A DNA stretch of 64,000 bases, taken from contig CM022375.1 of the NCBI GenBank assembly GCA_011800155.1, forward strand, positions 744,001 to 808,000, in the 5' to 3' direction. How positions within the stretch are numbered: the first letter of the stretch is position 1; each line of letters starts with the position of its first letter. Of this stretch, positions 21,561 to 32,559 are shown piece by piece. This DNA is from Flammulina velutipes. Its lineage: Eukaryota; Basidiomycota; Agaricomycetes; Agaricales; Physalacriaceae. The notes under the pieces were generated by a model. It was not told where the DNA came from, did not search any database, and was given only the letters and a program-made list of their open reading frames with translations. The position numbers and the translations under genes are program-made.

Positions 21561-23229
21561 TGAACGTTCAAACGTTCATTGCCTATTTGGTTCGCTGACG
21601 TGTTTGCCCATGATTGGCTAAGCCGATCTCGTCTTCCTCTTTCCTACCACCATCTTCCCTGTTCTCTTGCTGCATCGACCAGCCGTTCCCAACGACGACA
21701 GCTCACCGACAATCATTCATTTGCTCTTGGATACTCGTCAACAGCGCTACTACAAGACACGCAGGATGACCCATCCGACCGACGGCTCAGCGAAAAGCCT
21801 GCTCTTGGACACTCTACGCGACGCAAAGGACGTCCATCCGGTATTGGCCATGTCTTTGCCCTCCCCTCTGCCGGGTCGCAATGAAGTCATCCAAGCCTCG
21901 TCGAATAGATATGCTGGTATCAGGGCACAACGGTGGACATGCTTCATCAAAGACGACCAATAGATCATGTTGGCTTTCTATGTTCTGCGTTTTCTCTTCG
22001 CGGTACGTCGTGCTCTTTCTCTTTCGTGATATGTGTCTCACGCGTCTACCAGACATTATCACCGCTGATGCAGCTCTACGGTACACGCTACGCCACGGGA
22101 TTCATGTTGCTGTCTATTCCATCCGTGGTTCATTTCCTTCTGGCAACCGGTAGGCAGGCAGGTTGAAATGACATGGTACCCAACATACGGAAGGATACTA
22201 GCGGCAGTTCGTAGTTCTGTGGTGCGTCGTTCTGATTTATCTCGTTGCATGGGCTCATGCATCTTACAACAGCTACTACCATCTTTGATGTAGCCAATAT
22301 TACATGCTTTCTCCGCGCGAATCAAGGTATGTCTATCCATCACGCAACTTCCTGGCATCGTTCACGTTTCCTACAGTCGACGACCTCTTCCCTTTCGAAA
22401 CAACATTCCCCCATTTGCCCTCCTCGCTGTTCGGAGCCCAGTGCAACACCTGGGGAGGTTCGATCCCTCCGAGGAGGTATGTTCACTACCGTCATTCTGT
22501 GCCGATCCGGGGTGTACAGGAGATACTGGTAGCCCTCCAGCGTGGTACCTTTAGATCAGAGGTATGCTTGCATCCATTTGTGTATCCTCGGTATATTTAT
22601 TTTCCCTAGATTATCCCGTCGACGAACAACACAATGAGGCTCCCTTTGCATTTTGCCACCCCTCGTCGAACCATGGTCAAGTTAACACGCCAGCGAGTCA
22701 AATGGCGTATCCTCATCCTCGGTGGACAATGGCCAGTTGTACAGATCGCGATACGCGATTGACACGCATCGTTCATTTTTCTGGCCCGCGCGGGCTGTTT
22801 TGCACTTTTGGCCGAGGGGCAGGGATTGCAGTCGATTTTGGGCGTCCAGATGGGCCTGATGAAGGCGTTCCCAAGCCATACCACGGACGTAGTCCTCTTT
22901 CGATTTCGAATGTACGACGTGCAAAAATCTGACGACCATATCCCGAATACTTGCTTTCATTGTGTTGTCGGACTCTAGAATTCCACATTTCTGTATTGCT
23001 ATCTAATCGAGCGAACATTATCTGTCTGTGTTTCTCGTCGTCCCAATGCACGCACCGGTAACGGCGAAGTCCATTGATTCTGAAGGAGTTCAACGTTGGT
23101 GTGTTGAATTAGCAAGTGTTGACTAAGCAGCAGTGACCGCATGCGTACAACATGTGTGAGTCGTTCTTTCTTCCGTACCATCTAGATCATTCAGAAAATT
23201 TACATCAGAACGCGACACCCGTCTACTGG
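21561..23229 (+). repeat. Class-A upstream repeat module, copy 4
   Basis: Nearly identical, inverted, to the module at 3270-4843 and part of the same recent inverted duplication. It begins with the doubled AACGTT motif (21561-21578) and ends at the class-A first exon. It contains repeat T5. Confidence 0.7.
22419..22477 (+). repeat. 59-base tRNA-like structured repeat, copy T5
   Basis: Same sequence as T1, as expected for the inverted duplicate. It lies 752 bases upstream of the class-A exon 1 at 23230, matching the spacing on the left. Confidence 0.7.
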
Positions 23230-23638
23230 ATGTCGGACACGCATTTCCCTGGGTATGTGTTATATAGGTCTCATCCAACAGCTGCTAAAGACATCTTCAG
23301 CCAGCATCCAGAATGCACCTCGTGTGCGTTCAACAACGTCGATATGCCGAATGCGGTTGACTCACACACGGAGATGCTACTTTCAACGAACTATCCTCCC
23401 GAAAGTGCAGCTCTTTCCGCCATAGTATCGAGCCTCGGGAGTGCTCAGGCCCTAAGTGCCAAGCTCGACGATTGGATCTTGGTGACCCAAGCGTCGCTGA
23501 AGCGCATGCAGAACGCGAAAATGACCGTCGAATCGTCTATCCTGCGGCACCGCGGGGTTCTTCATCCCATCCGCTCCATCCCGGACGACATCCTCCTCAC
23601 CATTTTCGACTGGTGCACTGTTATGGCCACGTACCGTC

Positions 23639-24517
23639 TAAGGTTTCCCGAACTATCCTCATGTTAATAACATCGAATTGTTAACACGAGTTAATAATAT
23701 TAATAACAATGTAACTAACTCGAAGGTCGTAAGGGCCATGTAAATAATTCATGAAGATGTTAACAATTCAGTAGGTCGATTGGCAGCCGCCGGCAATGGA
23801 AATACAGAAGTCCACAACGGATCACTACATCGCAGCTCGTACAGCATGGCTTCTACCTCGTCGTAGTCCACAGAAAGGTTGGCATGGCTTGAAAACCGTC
23901 TCGTCAACATTTCCGAAGCGTCCGAACTTCCGTGCCCGGGTCACCCTACCGTCACCCGGCCAATGCATGCAATAGGGAGTATTAGCTGGCGGCTAAAAGT
24001 GGTTTCAGCAATTCTTATTTCACCAATTTGATTGCTGAAACCACTTTTAGCCGCCAGCTAATACTCCCTAATATCCCTTGCAAACCTTCGTCCTGGATAC
24101 AAGAAAGGTGGAACGGTAGGAATCACGCGTTGGCGCCTTCAATAATCAGAGGAGGCTATTTTTGGCTATGGAGTCGAAGCAACGAAGGTCTGACCTTAAG
24201 TACTTGAAGATGGCGAAAGCCTGGAGGCTATGATAGGAGTGAATCAGACTCCATTGTGCGCTCCTGCTGCCTCGAATGTGCAACATTCTGTGCCCGTAGC
24301 AGACAAGGGAGCATCAGTACTCAACTGGGATGCGCCGTGGTAAATTTTCAGCAGTTGTTCGCATTCTTAGCATACTTAACGTGTGAAAAATATTCCTCAC
24401 ATTGGTTAATAACAGATGTGAGGGAAAATGTTAGTAATACGCGTGAACTATTGATTTGAGGACCTCATGTTAGTTAACATGTTAGTTACATCGGAAATAA
24501 TTGTTCGGGAAACCTTA
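23639..24517. mobile_element. 879-bp hAT-like non-autonomous element
   Basis: Perfect 15-bp inverted ends: TAAGGTTTCCCGAAC (23639-23653) and its complement (24503-24517). Flanking sequences GTACCGTC (left) and CTACCGTC (right) are an 8-base duplication with one mismatch; TACCGTC occurs once at the empty site in the intact gene at 1497-3182. Subterminal AT-rich GTTAATAAC/GTTAACATG motifs occur near both ends. No transposase frame. The 8-base duplication suggests a hAT-type family. Confidence 0.8.
23973..24070. repeat. 98-bp perfect foldback inside the hAT-like element
   Basis: Two perfectly complementary 40-base arms (23973-24012 and 24031-24070) are separated by 18 bases. The outer ends read TAGGGAGT/ACTCCCTA, compatible with a TA target and a mariner/Stowaway-type miniature element nested in the larger insertion. 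Confidence 0.8.
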
Positions 24518-26216
24518 CTACCGTCGGGACGCGATGTCAATGGGTGCAGATGATGCGCCGTGGACACTCTCCCGCGTCTCTCGCCGTTGGCGCGCTTTGG
24601 TCCTTTCGTCACCTCGTTTATGGTCGACTGTCAACATTCACCCTCTGGTCTTCGAGGCAGGGGTCGAACATATGAGACGATTGTCGTCTTCTCTAGCGTT
24701 GTTTCTTCGGCGCTCTGCAAACCGTGATTTGTCTATCCGTGTTTCTGGTTTTGTCAGAGATCCAGAATATCGCGTTCCTCTTTACAACGATACACTCATC
24801 GAGAGATGTTTCGAGGAGCTACTGTCGACGACGAAACGGTGGAGGACAGCGGAATTTACAGATCTACCGCCTGCTCTGCTCATGGTCTTTTCCGGATTCA
24901 GCTTCGATCGTTTAACGGACCTTAACGTAACGTTCACGGAGGGTGACAATCCTATCATCGATCCCATTCGCTGGCTCACGCCAAATCTCACGCATCTTAC
25001 ACTGTATGAACGCGAAGTCGGTGTGATGGAAGTGTCATGGGAGGGGCTCAAGTCTTATGTTTGTGACACAACTTCCTTCCAGCATCTTCCACAGTGCGTC
25101 GCGCTTGAGAAGCTCGACCTACCACCGATTGCCCCGGATTCCATCGAATCAGCCAACGTTTCTGCGCCCTTCACTCTTCCCGTCTTGCACACACTGAATA
25201 TGTGGCACAGTGAGGCATATTATTCCATCCCACAGCTATCAGACCTCCTCATTCTTCCGTCATTAAACACCCTTCGGCTCACTTTTGACACGTTCAGGCC
25301 CTCCAACTATCCCAGCTTCCACGGCGCCATCCCCCACATCAAAAACCTCAGCCTCATTGTCCTCTACAACTGTTCCGGCGAGGTGACACCCCTGCTCGCA
25401 TTCCTGGCGGAGTGCATTTCTGTCGAGGCGATGTGTATCAATTTCTCTATCGCCAACGACGAAGTGTTAGCCGCGCTCGAACTTTCCGACCAGGATCCCC
25501 AGAGCGCAGTGCTGCTCCCTCATCTGACGATGTTGGGCATTGATCCACAACTCATGGAGCGGTCCCCGGATTGTGTCATGGATGTGGTGCTTTCTCGAAG
25601 CAGAGGGGGTAGTCAGTCGGTGCGCACTTTCAAACAGCTGACGGTGATGCAGTCCCTCCAATTTCAAGGTCCCTGGGAAGAGAACTGGAGGAATAAAACA
25701 GGCCGGACGCCGGAGCTGGAGGAGAAATGGACGCTGGTGAAGCGGAGTGTCCGGGTTTCCCAGGTCAATGGGAATGTATTTCCGTTCGATAGTGTGGTGT
25801 AGATATATTCTGTTTACATCTTACGCCTGGACTTCATTCTGTTGTCTCGAGGTTCGGGAATCGGGAAGCGGTTTTCAAATTCCCGCGTTCATTGATACTT
25901 TGGCAGCATCTCGCACACGCCACATTTCCCATAGTGCAGAAGAACACGATACTCGTCTCCGCTTCTCATGAAACATGGCCAGGGCATCGACTTAGGCTAT
26001 GCTGAATGCGAAAACATTAGTATTCGGGGAAAGCAAAGAAGATCTGATGATGATGAGAGGCAAATTTTACTAGGTCCGGATGTTCTCACGCGTGTTACAG
26101 CTTTTCTTCATACCATCAGTAGCTTGTTGTGTAGCCTGTAAGTCATCTTCAACTCGTGGAAATCAATGAAATGTACTTACCTGGAAGAAAAGCTCTGTCG
26201 CTATCCTATACCGTCA

Positions 26217-28356
26217 ATGTTTCACCCTGTTTTATTCGCGGCGTTGTAGGCATTCCATATATCTTGAGATCGATACGCATAATTAACGTTTCTGTAGGAT
26301 TGAATCCGCTCTCGCCCTCGACAAAGCTCGATTCGATATCGGGGAAGACGCTCACCGCATTCTGCAGGGTGCCTTGCAGCACAACGACGAACTGTATCCA
26401 GAAGAATGCGCCGTACTGCTCTCATCATTTCCACCCGGCGCGTTGGATCAGATGAAAGCTGACCTGTTAATACTTCAGGATGCTGCCAACCGCCTATCGG
26501 GCCTGCTTCGAGATATGGACAAGGTGAAATCGGAAGTATCGAACGAAGACGCCATTCTTCTAGGCGCGTTTGGTTCTACTGCCGGAGTTGCGCCGCTTCA
26601 AGATACCACATCTTCTCAGCTCGTGAATCTGTAAGCCATTATAACACTCACTTGTTCATTGTTGATCAATCCGAATAGTGCTATCGCTGTTGTTCTCAAG
26701 TACGAATCACGATACACGTCGGCGGTGAAGGGATTCCACGACTGCCTAGATGCCTCCCCGTCGAGACATGACTCCCAACGTCAAGCGTCCCCTTACTCCT
26801 TGACATCGCTTTTCTTCGTCCGCGGAACGATTGAGAAGGCCATTGACGAGGCGGAAGCACAGCTCACGGTATTGGAGCAGCAGAGCTTATCCTGCGCAAT
26901 ATCCCTCTCGATCGTTCGATCCATCCCATCCGAAATCCTCCTGCATATCTTCGCTTTTGTCCATGTTGACAAACCATATTTCCCCAGACACGTCACCCAC
27001 CGACGAATGCATGTCCCATGGGACGGACGGGTAGTCGTCGGCCGCGTCTGTCGGAGATGGAGAGAGCTGGTAAATGGACATTCCGTGCTGTGGAGAGACA
27101 TCACTTTCCCGCCTTCCTATTCCGCTCAAGCCAGTGATTTGCTTCTCTACCAGCTTTCACGCGTGCGATATGGTCATATCAATGCCACAGTTCCAATGTA
27201 CAATCGGAAATCACCACTGGGAAAACTCTTTCTCTCTTTGGCACCGAGAGTGGCAAGATTGAAGGTCGAGAATTGCTTCGACACAAATTTTGATTTCGAG
27301 GATTCATGGCTTTTCGACCTTCCCCGACGCCTTCCGCTTCTTCAGTCTGTTGAATTGGTCATCCATGACACTTACGAGCTAGAGTTGCTGGATCGAATCA
27401 CAGCGTTCACCCATGCGCCGCTCCTCCAGACATTCACCAGCATCATCTCTATCGGCAAGTACCACGCCAGAAGACCTAATCATTATATCCCCCTTCCATA
27501 CGCCAATCTCGTTGAATTCAATACTGCGTGGTACATTGATTCCAAATGGCAGACTTCCGTTAGCTTTCCAAATTTCTTTTTACGCCCTCTCTACGAGGGA
27601 AAACGACTCAAAACATACCGGCAATCGGGATGCGGACTAAAGTTTACCCTGAACGCTGAGATGGTGCTGCGTCGCCGCCGGCAGGATAGTCTTGTCAAGC
27701 TGGTGACCTGCAGCAGCATGATCCTCGACGCTATTGCCTGCCCCCTGCTAGAAACCCTTTCTGTGGGAAATGTAGAAGGGGACGGTACATGCCAAGTACC
27801 TGAACACCAATATTTCCCCGATCGCACGCCACAGTCTGCCAGATCTCTCATCGAATCTACCGCAGCCTTCCTGAAAGCATCCCTTTGCCCGTTAAAATCA
27901 CTGGAGCTGACATCTGTCACTTTCAACCACAACTTCATCGCAATCATACAGGGGATTCCATGTCTGGAAACACTCAACGCGACGGCAACGAGGTTTAGCG
28001 CCGAAGAAGACGATACCCTTTCCGAGTTCTTCTCCCTCTTGCGACAAGACGACCATGGCACATATCCTGTCCTCCCGCAGCTCCGTTCGCTTTCATTTAC
28101 CGTCAATCTATGTGAAAACCATCCTCGGTGGAGAAGGTTCGGACACAACATGTTCCGTTTTGCAAATACTTCTTTGTTTGAAGCAATTGTAGCGCGTTCC
28201 AACGTAATGCAGGAATTCTCTCTAATCATTAAGGCCGGACGACCATTCTGGGCGCTGGAGTACGAGAGAGAGAGGAGGCTGCGGGAGTTGGAGTGTGTTA
28301 AGGAGCTGAGATGTGAGAATATCAGCCGGCCACGATGGTTGAACAGGAGTGTGTGA
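26217..28356 (+). CDS. F-box protein, class B (complete copy)
   Basis: Model: exon 1 26217-26245 (MFHPVLFAAL), exon 2 26298-26630, exon 3 26679-28356; 679 residues. Exon 2 gives a helical N-terminal segment (GEDAHRILQGALQHNDELYP ... LQDTTSSQLVNL). Exon 3 has a helix (IEKAIDEAEAQLTVLEQQ), the F-box (RSIPSEILLHIFAFVHVDKP ... VVGRVCRRWRELVNGHSVLW) and a C-terminal leucine-rich-like region. Class B lacks the CxxC motif of classes A and C. It lies 414 bases after the class-A relic in the same orientation. Its 3' flank (28407-28520) resembles that of the third copy. SCF adaptor role inferred from the F-box. Confidence 0.85.
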
Positions 28357-28817
28357 ATCGCTATACTTGAGGTACCAAATAGGTGTAATGGTCTAATCCT
28401 CGTGTTTTGAAATTACTATATCGTACTCTTGAAATGGCTGTCTTTGGCAGTATACGATGTATCATATTACCGACACTTTCTGTGTATCTGTGCGCAATGA
28501 AATCCATAATTATGACATGTAGGCTGGCGAGAGATTTAGACGTGGCGCAAGTGTTGACTCATTCCGAACGCCGAATGAGTTCAGCTCATCACCGTCATGT
28601 GGATTCTCGCCAGTGTCCATGCGAGTTTGAGATGGACATCTATTGACAATATCTACACGTTCGGAGTAGCGAGAGTCGCGAGAGGCAAGGAAGGTCTATG
28701 TCGGGAGACATAGACATTCTATTGTCTAGAACAGTCGGGATGCTGAGATGTTCAGCGGTCCCTCTTCTCGGTCAAGATGTCGGGCCGATACATCCGGACG
28801 TTACTTTCCTTCCCACC
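28357..28817 (+). pseudogene. Spacer with membrane-protein gene relic and class-C promoter
   Basis: 28571-28690 matches, at nucleotide level, the second exon of the membrane protein gene at 45976 (coding WILA.VHASLRWTSID): the words GTGGAT(T/C)CTCGCCA and GAGATGGACATC recur in the same order. No open frame links them. From 28782 the GGGCCGAT...CTTTCCTTCCC block leads to the class-C start at 28818. Confidence 0.55.
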
Positions 28818-30457
28818 ATGATGTCTCTGGTACGTCCTTGATATAACATCTCGGCGCTTTCTGAGTCCAGATTCCAGGATGACAATACACCATCTCCTCA
28901 TTTGCACGAGAGCTCAAGGAGGTACTTATCCCGTCAAATGTTTTCTTCATACGCTAAATCTAGTCTTCGACGTTCAGCCAATCCCATACCCCACTGCATG
29001 GATTTCCCGAGTGCCCCGTCTGCGCTTTTGAAGCGCTAGAGATTCCAAGAGTGGTGGAAAATGTGTTACCCGCCAACGATCCTACAAACGATGATGTTCT
29101 ACCTTCCTTGCGAATCAGCCTTGACGCCGTACGTTCCGTGTCTAGAAGCGTCGAACAATGCATCGCCTCCATGGCATCTGCACTATCCCGAATGCACAGT
29201 GCAAAAGCGACATGTGCACTGGCCATCAAGCAACACGAGGCGGCCATCCAACCAATCCGTCACCTTCCCGACGACATTCTTCTCAATATCTTTGAATGGC
29301 ATACCTGGTCCCAAACGAGAAGACAAAATCGTGCACCTTGGACGTTATCTTACGTATCTCGGCGCTGGCGTGCACTCGTGCTTTCGACGGCCTCGCTGTG
29401 GTCAAACATCGATGTTCCTCTTCGTGCGCTGATGAACGAGGAGGCTCTCGAAAGTTTGGCATCACAGTGGAACGTGGTACTTCAGCGTTCGATGGACTCC
29501 GATCTCTTTGTCCGCCTCATCCTGGACGTGAGCAGCGTGGATAAATTCACTCATGTACTACCCCCGACAACGAGACGTTGGAAGCATTTGGTGCTCTCGA
29601 CGGGAACTCTTTTCCCTGCACTGCTGAACCATTGCGATTTCGACCGCTTGACCAAGCTCGAGTTGTTGGGGGGTCGGCTCCACACCGAGACCCTTTCCAT
29701 GTTCACCCGCGCGCCAAATCTCTCGTGCTTAACACTGAATAGCGACGTAAAGATCGATGTCCTATGGGACAGGATCACATCCTACACGTGTGATTTCGAA
29801 GGTCTTCGGTATCTCCACAGATTTTCCGCACTGGAACACCTCGAACTAAATTTCATCTCGGTGTTGAGGGACATGGCCAGTCCTTTTCCCTCCGAGGTTT
29901 CCGTGCCATTATCTCTACCTACCCTCCGATCCCTTTCCATCTACCATCCAACACGCTTGATTTCCCCTATCATCCAGGGTATCTCAAAGCGCCTTCACCT
30001 TCCCTCATTAACCTCTTTGATGATATTTTCCGGACCACATACACTACCATTATTTGCTGGACCGCTCCCTCATCTTCGAGAGCTCTGCCTCCGCTCTACC
30101 GCAGATCCAGACGAGGTGTTCTCGTTCTTCGGAATGCACAACGCGGTCACGTCGCTTCACATTCGGACGGTCGAAGTGCTCCGCGTCGTTGTGGATAGCC
30201 CCATATTGTTTCCCAACTTGACGATATTGAGCGTTGATGCGGATCTGTTGACACGGCATCCCAACAGTGTCATCAATGTTCTGGAAGAACGATGTCGTCA
30301 AAGGGGCAGACATGTGGCGCAGCTTCTCGAGCTCAGAATCTGGGGGACGCAGAAGGCAATTCGGGCCGCTGCGGCTGTATATGGGAGAAGGGAAAGATGG
30401 CATAACGTTCTAAAAAAGATAAAAGTTGTTGAAGCGAAGTGTCCGTATTGTGTGTAG
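28818..30457 (+). CDS. F-box protein, class C (copy C2)
   Basis: Model: exons 28818-28829 (MMSL), 28878-28921 and 28978-30457; 511 residues. Same layout as C1 at 14355: CxxC motif (PECPVCAFEALEIP), helix, F-box (QPIRHLPDDILLNIFEWHTW ... LSYVSRRWRALVLSTASLW) and leucine-rich-like body ending EAKCPYCV. It is a clear paralog of C1, similar over the whole length, with exon sizes of the first two exons unchanged. The tail carries a CPYC pair not seen at the end of other classes. It follows class A and class B in the same orientation. Confidence 0.85.
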
Positions 30458-31016
30458 TATTTCTGGTATCAAGTGTAAAATAGCGAGATTATTCATACTA
30501 TATGCTATCCCGTTGCGTTGTTATTTCTTAGTATAAGTTGAAGCCGCTTCCGCGAGACCCGTGTAGTCAAATACGCATGAATGGCCGGACCGCTCAGAGT
30601 ACGAGGGTCAGTGCGCCGCTTGATCAGAAATGGGACCAGATCACAGACTTCTCCTGTAACGCTTCTGATTTCCAATAGAAAAGTGTGCCCCGTATGTTAT
30701 TCAACCTCGTTCTACTGACACGAACATCTACACCAAATGTACGCGCCCTGTCTAGGACAGATGCATTCGGCATCCCTCATACTACTCGTTATTGTGTATT
30801 ACAGCTTATTTATTTCACCTCATTGACACCTCTTGCAATCAGATTGACATTGTTCAGTTTGTCTTCGGTCGAAGATTATGAAGAGATTGCACATATCAGC
30901 TACACACGCCACACTGACCTATCAAAGAAGAGTGATAGTATTGATGAAGAACGAGCAGTGCGTTATCGAAATAAGATATTATTCCTGCTTCTCGTTGATG
31001 CTGTTCGAGGGTAACT
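30458..31016. other. Spacer after class-C gene C2
   Basis: No intact gene. 30930-31016 matches 17010-17100 (both contain GTATTGATGAAGAACGA), which joins a class-A relic to its repeat module, so class-A debris is present. Confidence 0.45.
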
Positions 31017-32100
31017 CTACAGACGTTCATTGCCTTTTTGGTTCGTCGATGTGTTTGTCCTTGTATCAATCATTGGCTGATCCACCTTTTCTCTTTCGTA
31101 CCACCATCTGCCGTGCGCTTTTACTGCGTCGACAAATCGTACCCTACGACGAAAGGGAAATAGGCACTCCCTTGCTCTTGGTCGCGGGTTTATAGCTCCG
31201 TACGCGACACGAAGGACGACCCTGTCTATACATGCCCCATATCTCTGGCTTCCCCGCTACGGATTCGGGTTCGCACTGGCAGTGCAAATCAATCATCCAG
31301 GCGTCATTGAATGAATATGCTGGCAGAAGGGCCCAACGACGGACAAGCCGCTGTGCAGATGAATGATTTTGGCGGACACCGTTCCCGTGCGTCGTATTTT
31401 TTTCATCGCTTTCGTCGGTTCCACCGTCCACACAGAAAGATTGCGCACGCCGCGCCCAGGCTCTTCTGCTACTATCTACAACGCACATAATTATCTTCGC
31501 TGCGAACAGAGGTCTTGGTTGCAGGGTGCAGCAAAGGAAGTGTCATCGCGCGTAGCAGATCAACGGATGGGCGAGACACTGCTCTTTGGTGTGTTGGATT
31601 CTATTTATTCCCCTTCATATTTAATGTACATCGCAGCCGGAACGCCTACTGAGCAGGATATTTGTGTCATTTCGAATGCACAATTTTGGAATAGTCCTTG
31701 ATTACTCAGTATGGTGTGTTGCATTCCATCTATCCTCTTTCCTATATAACGTACCTTGCAGCCGCAATGTTGACTGCTCGTAATCCTCAAGATCTTTCTG
31801 CCATTCCAGCTGCGCTATTCCTGGTATTATCCACGTCTCCCAGGTGGTTGCCTCTCCCATAACGGCCCATGCTGCTCTGCGGTGGACACTCATCCTCCTC
31901 GCTGTTCGGAGCCCAGCTTAATGGCTGGGGAGGTTCGATCCCTCCGAGGAGGCATACTCGCCCTCATGTCGCGTCGTCCGAGCGCTTGACTGATACTCGA
32001 TACCGATAGTCTTGCGGCATGGTCTCGGTGGATTGGAGGTACGTCTGTATCCATTTGTGCATCCTCTCAATATTTAATATCCCCAGATGACCTTGCCTCG
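31017..32100 (+). repeat. Class-A upstream repeat module, copy 5 (orphan)
   Basis: Diverged module beginning ACGTTCATTGCC and carrying repeat T6, but followed by no class-A gene; the next genes are class C on the opposite strand. Module similarity fades after about 32100. 32100-32559 holds no gene that I can support. Confidence 0.55.
31894..31952 (+). repeat. 59-base tRNA-like structured repeat, copy T6
   Basis: End stem and TTCGATC hairpin kept exactly. The central hairpin is CCCAGC-TTAATG-GCTGGG, a third loop sequence with a 6-bp stem. The length is still 59 bases. Confidence 0.7.
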
Positions 32101-32559
32101 TGCGCACGCTAGACTTCGACCTCATCTGCATTCAGAAACGGCGTAACAGCTACTACTATTGTTGCTACCGACTGGAACATATGGAGGATAACCCTACGAA
32201 GATGTATCCATCCTGTCCGCTCTCATATTCTGATATCCCATGCCAAGGTCGGCTCCTCCGCGTCTCTTCATAGTCTTCGTTGAGTACTGGCCAGCTGTAC
32301 ATATTTTGGTGTGCTCATCGTACTCTGTAGGTGCCCTGACCACACGACCCGATGCTCTGAACTTCCACAACATCTCAAAAGCAAACCATGAGCAGCGTCG
32401 AGAGCCAAAGTGGATATGGGAATGCGTATAGTGACCGTGCAACACTGCTTTGTGGCGTTCAGTTGGGCGTAGCTGACGTCAGTCAAGGGCTTACTTACCC
32501 GACATCACATGTTGGTTTCATAGTCCGTCATGCCCATAAAACTGACGCAGGATAAGTTG

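Larger units (their letters stand above)
23230..25802 (+). pseudogene. F-box class-A gene disrupted by a transposon
   Basis: The gene would have exon 1 23230-23252 and exon 2 from 23301, like the intact left copy, but it is interrupted inside the F-box (after FDWCTVMATYR) by the element at 23639-24517. Reading through gives a stop a few codons into the element. The remainder, 24526-25802, is open and nearly identical to the left copy (RRDAMSMGADDAPWTLSRVSRRWRA onwards, ending FPFDSVV). The lesion looks recent because the downstream part has no further breaks. A product could be restored only by excision or splicing, for which I see no evidence. Confidence 0.85.

Noticed and set aside
21579..22960. 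Several 90-120-codon frames repeated at 3.5-4.8 kb and 21.6-22.9 kb
   Set aside because: They recur only because the tracts are near-identical. The more diverged module copies break all of them, so no protein is conserved.
27591..28229. 212-codon minus-strand frame
   Set aside because: Antisense shadow of the class-B F-box gene at 26217-28356.
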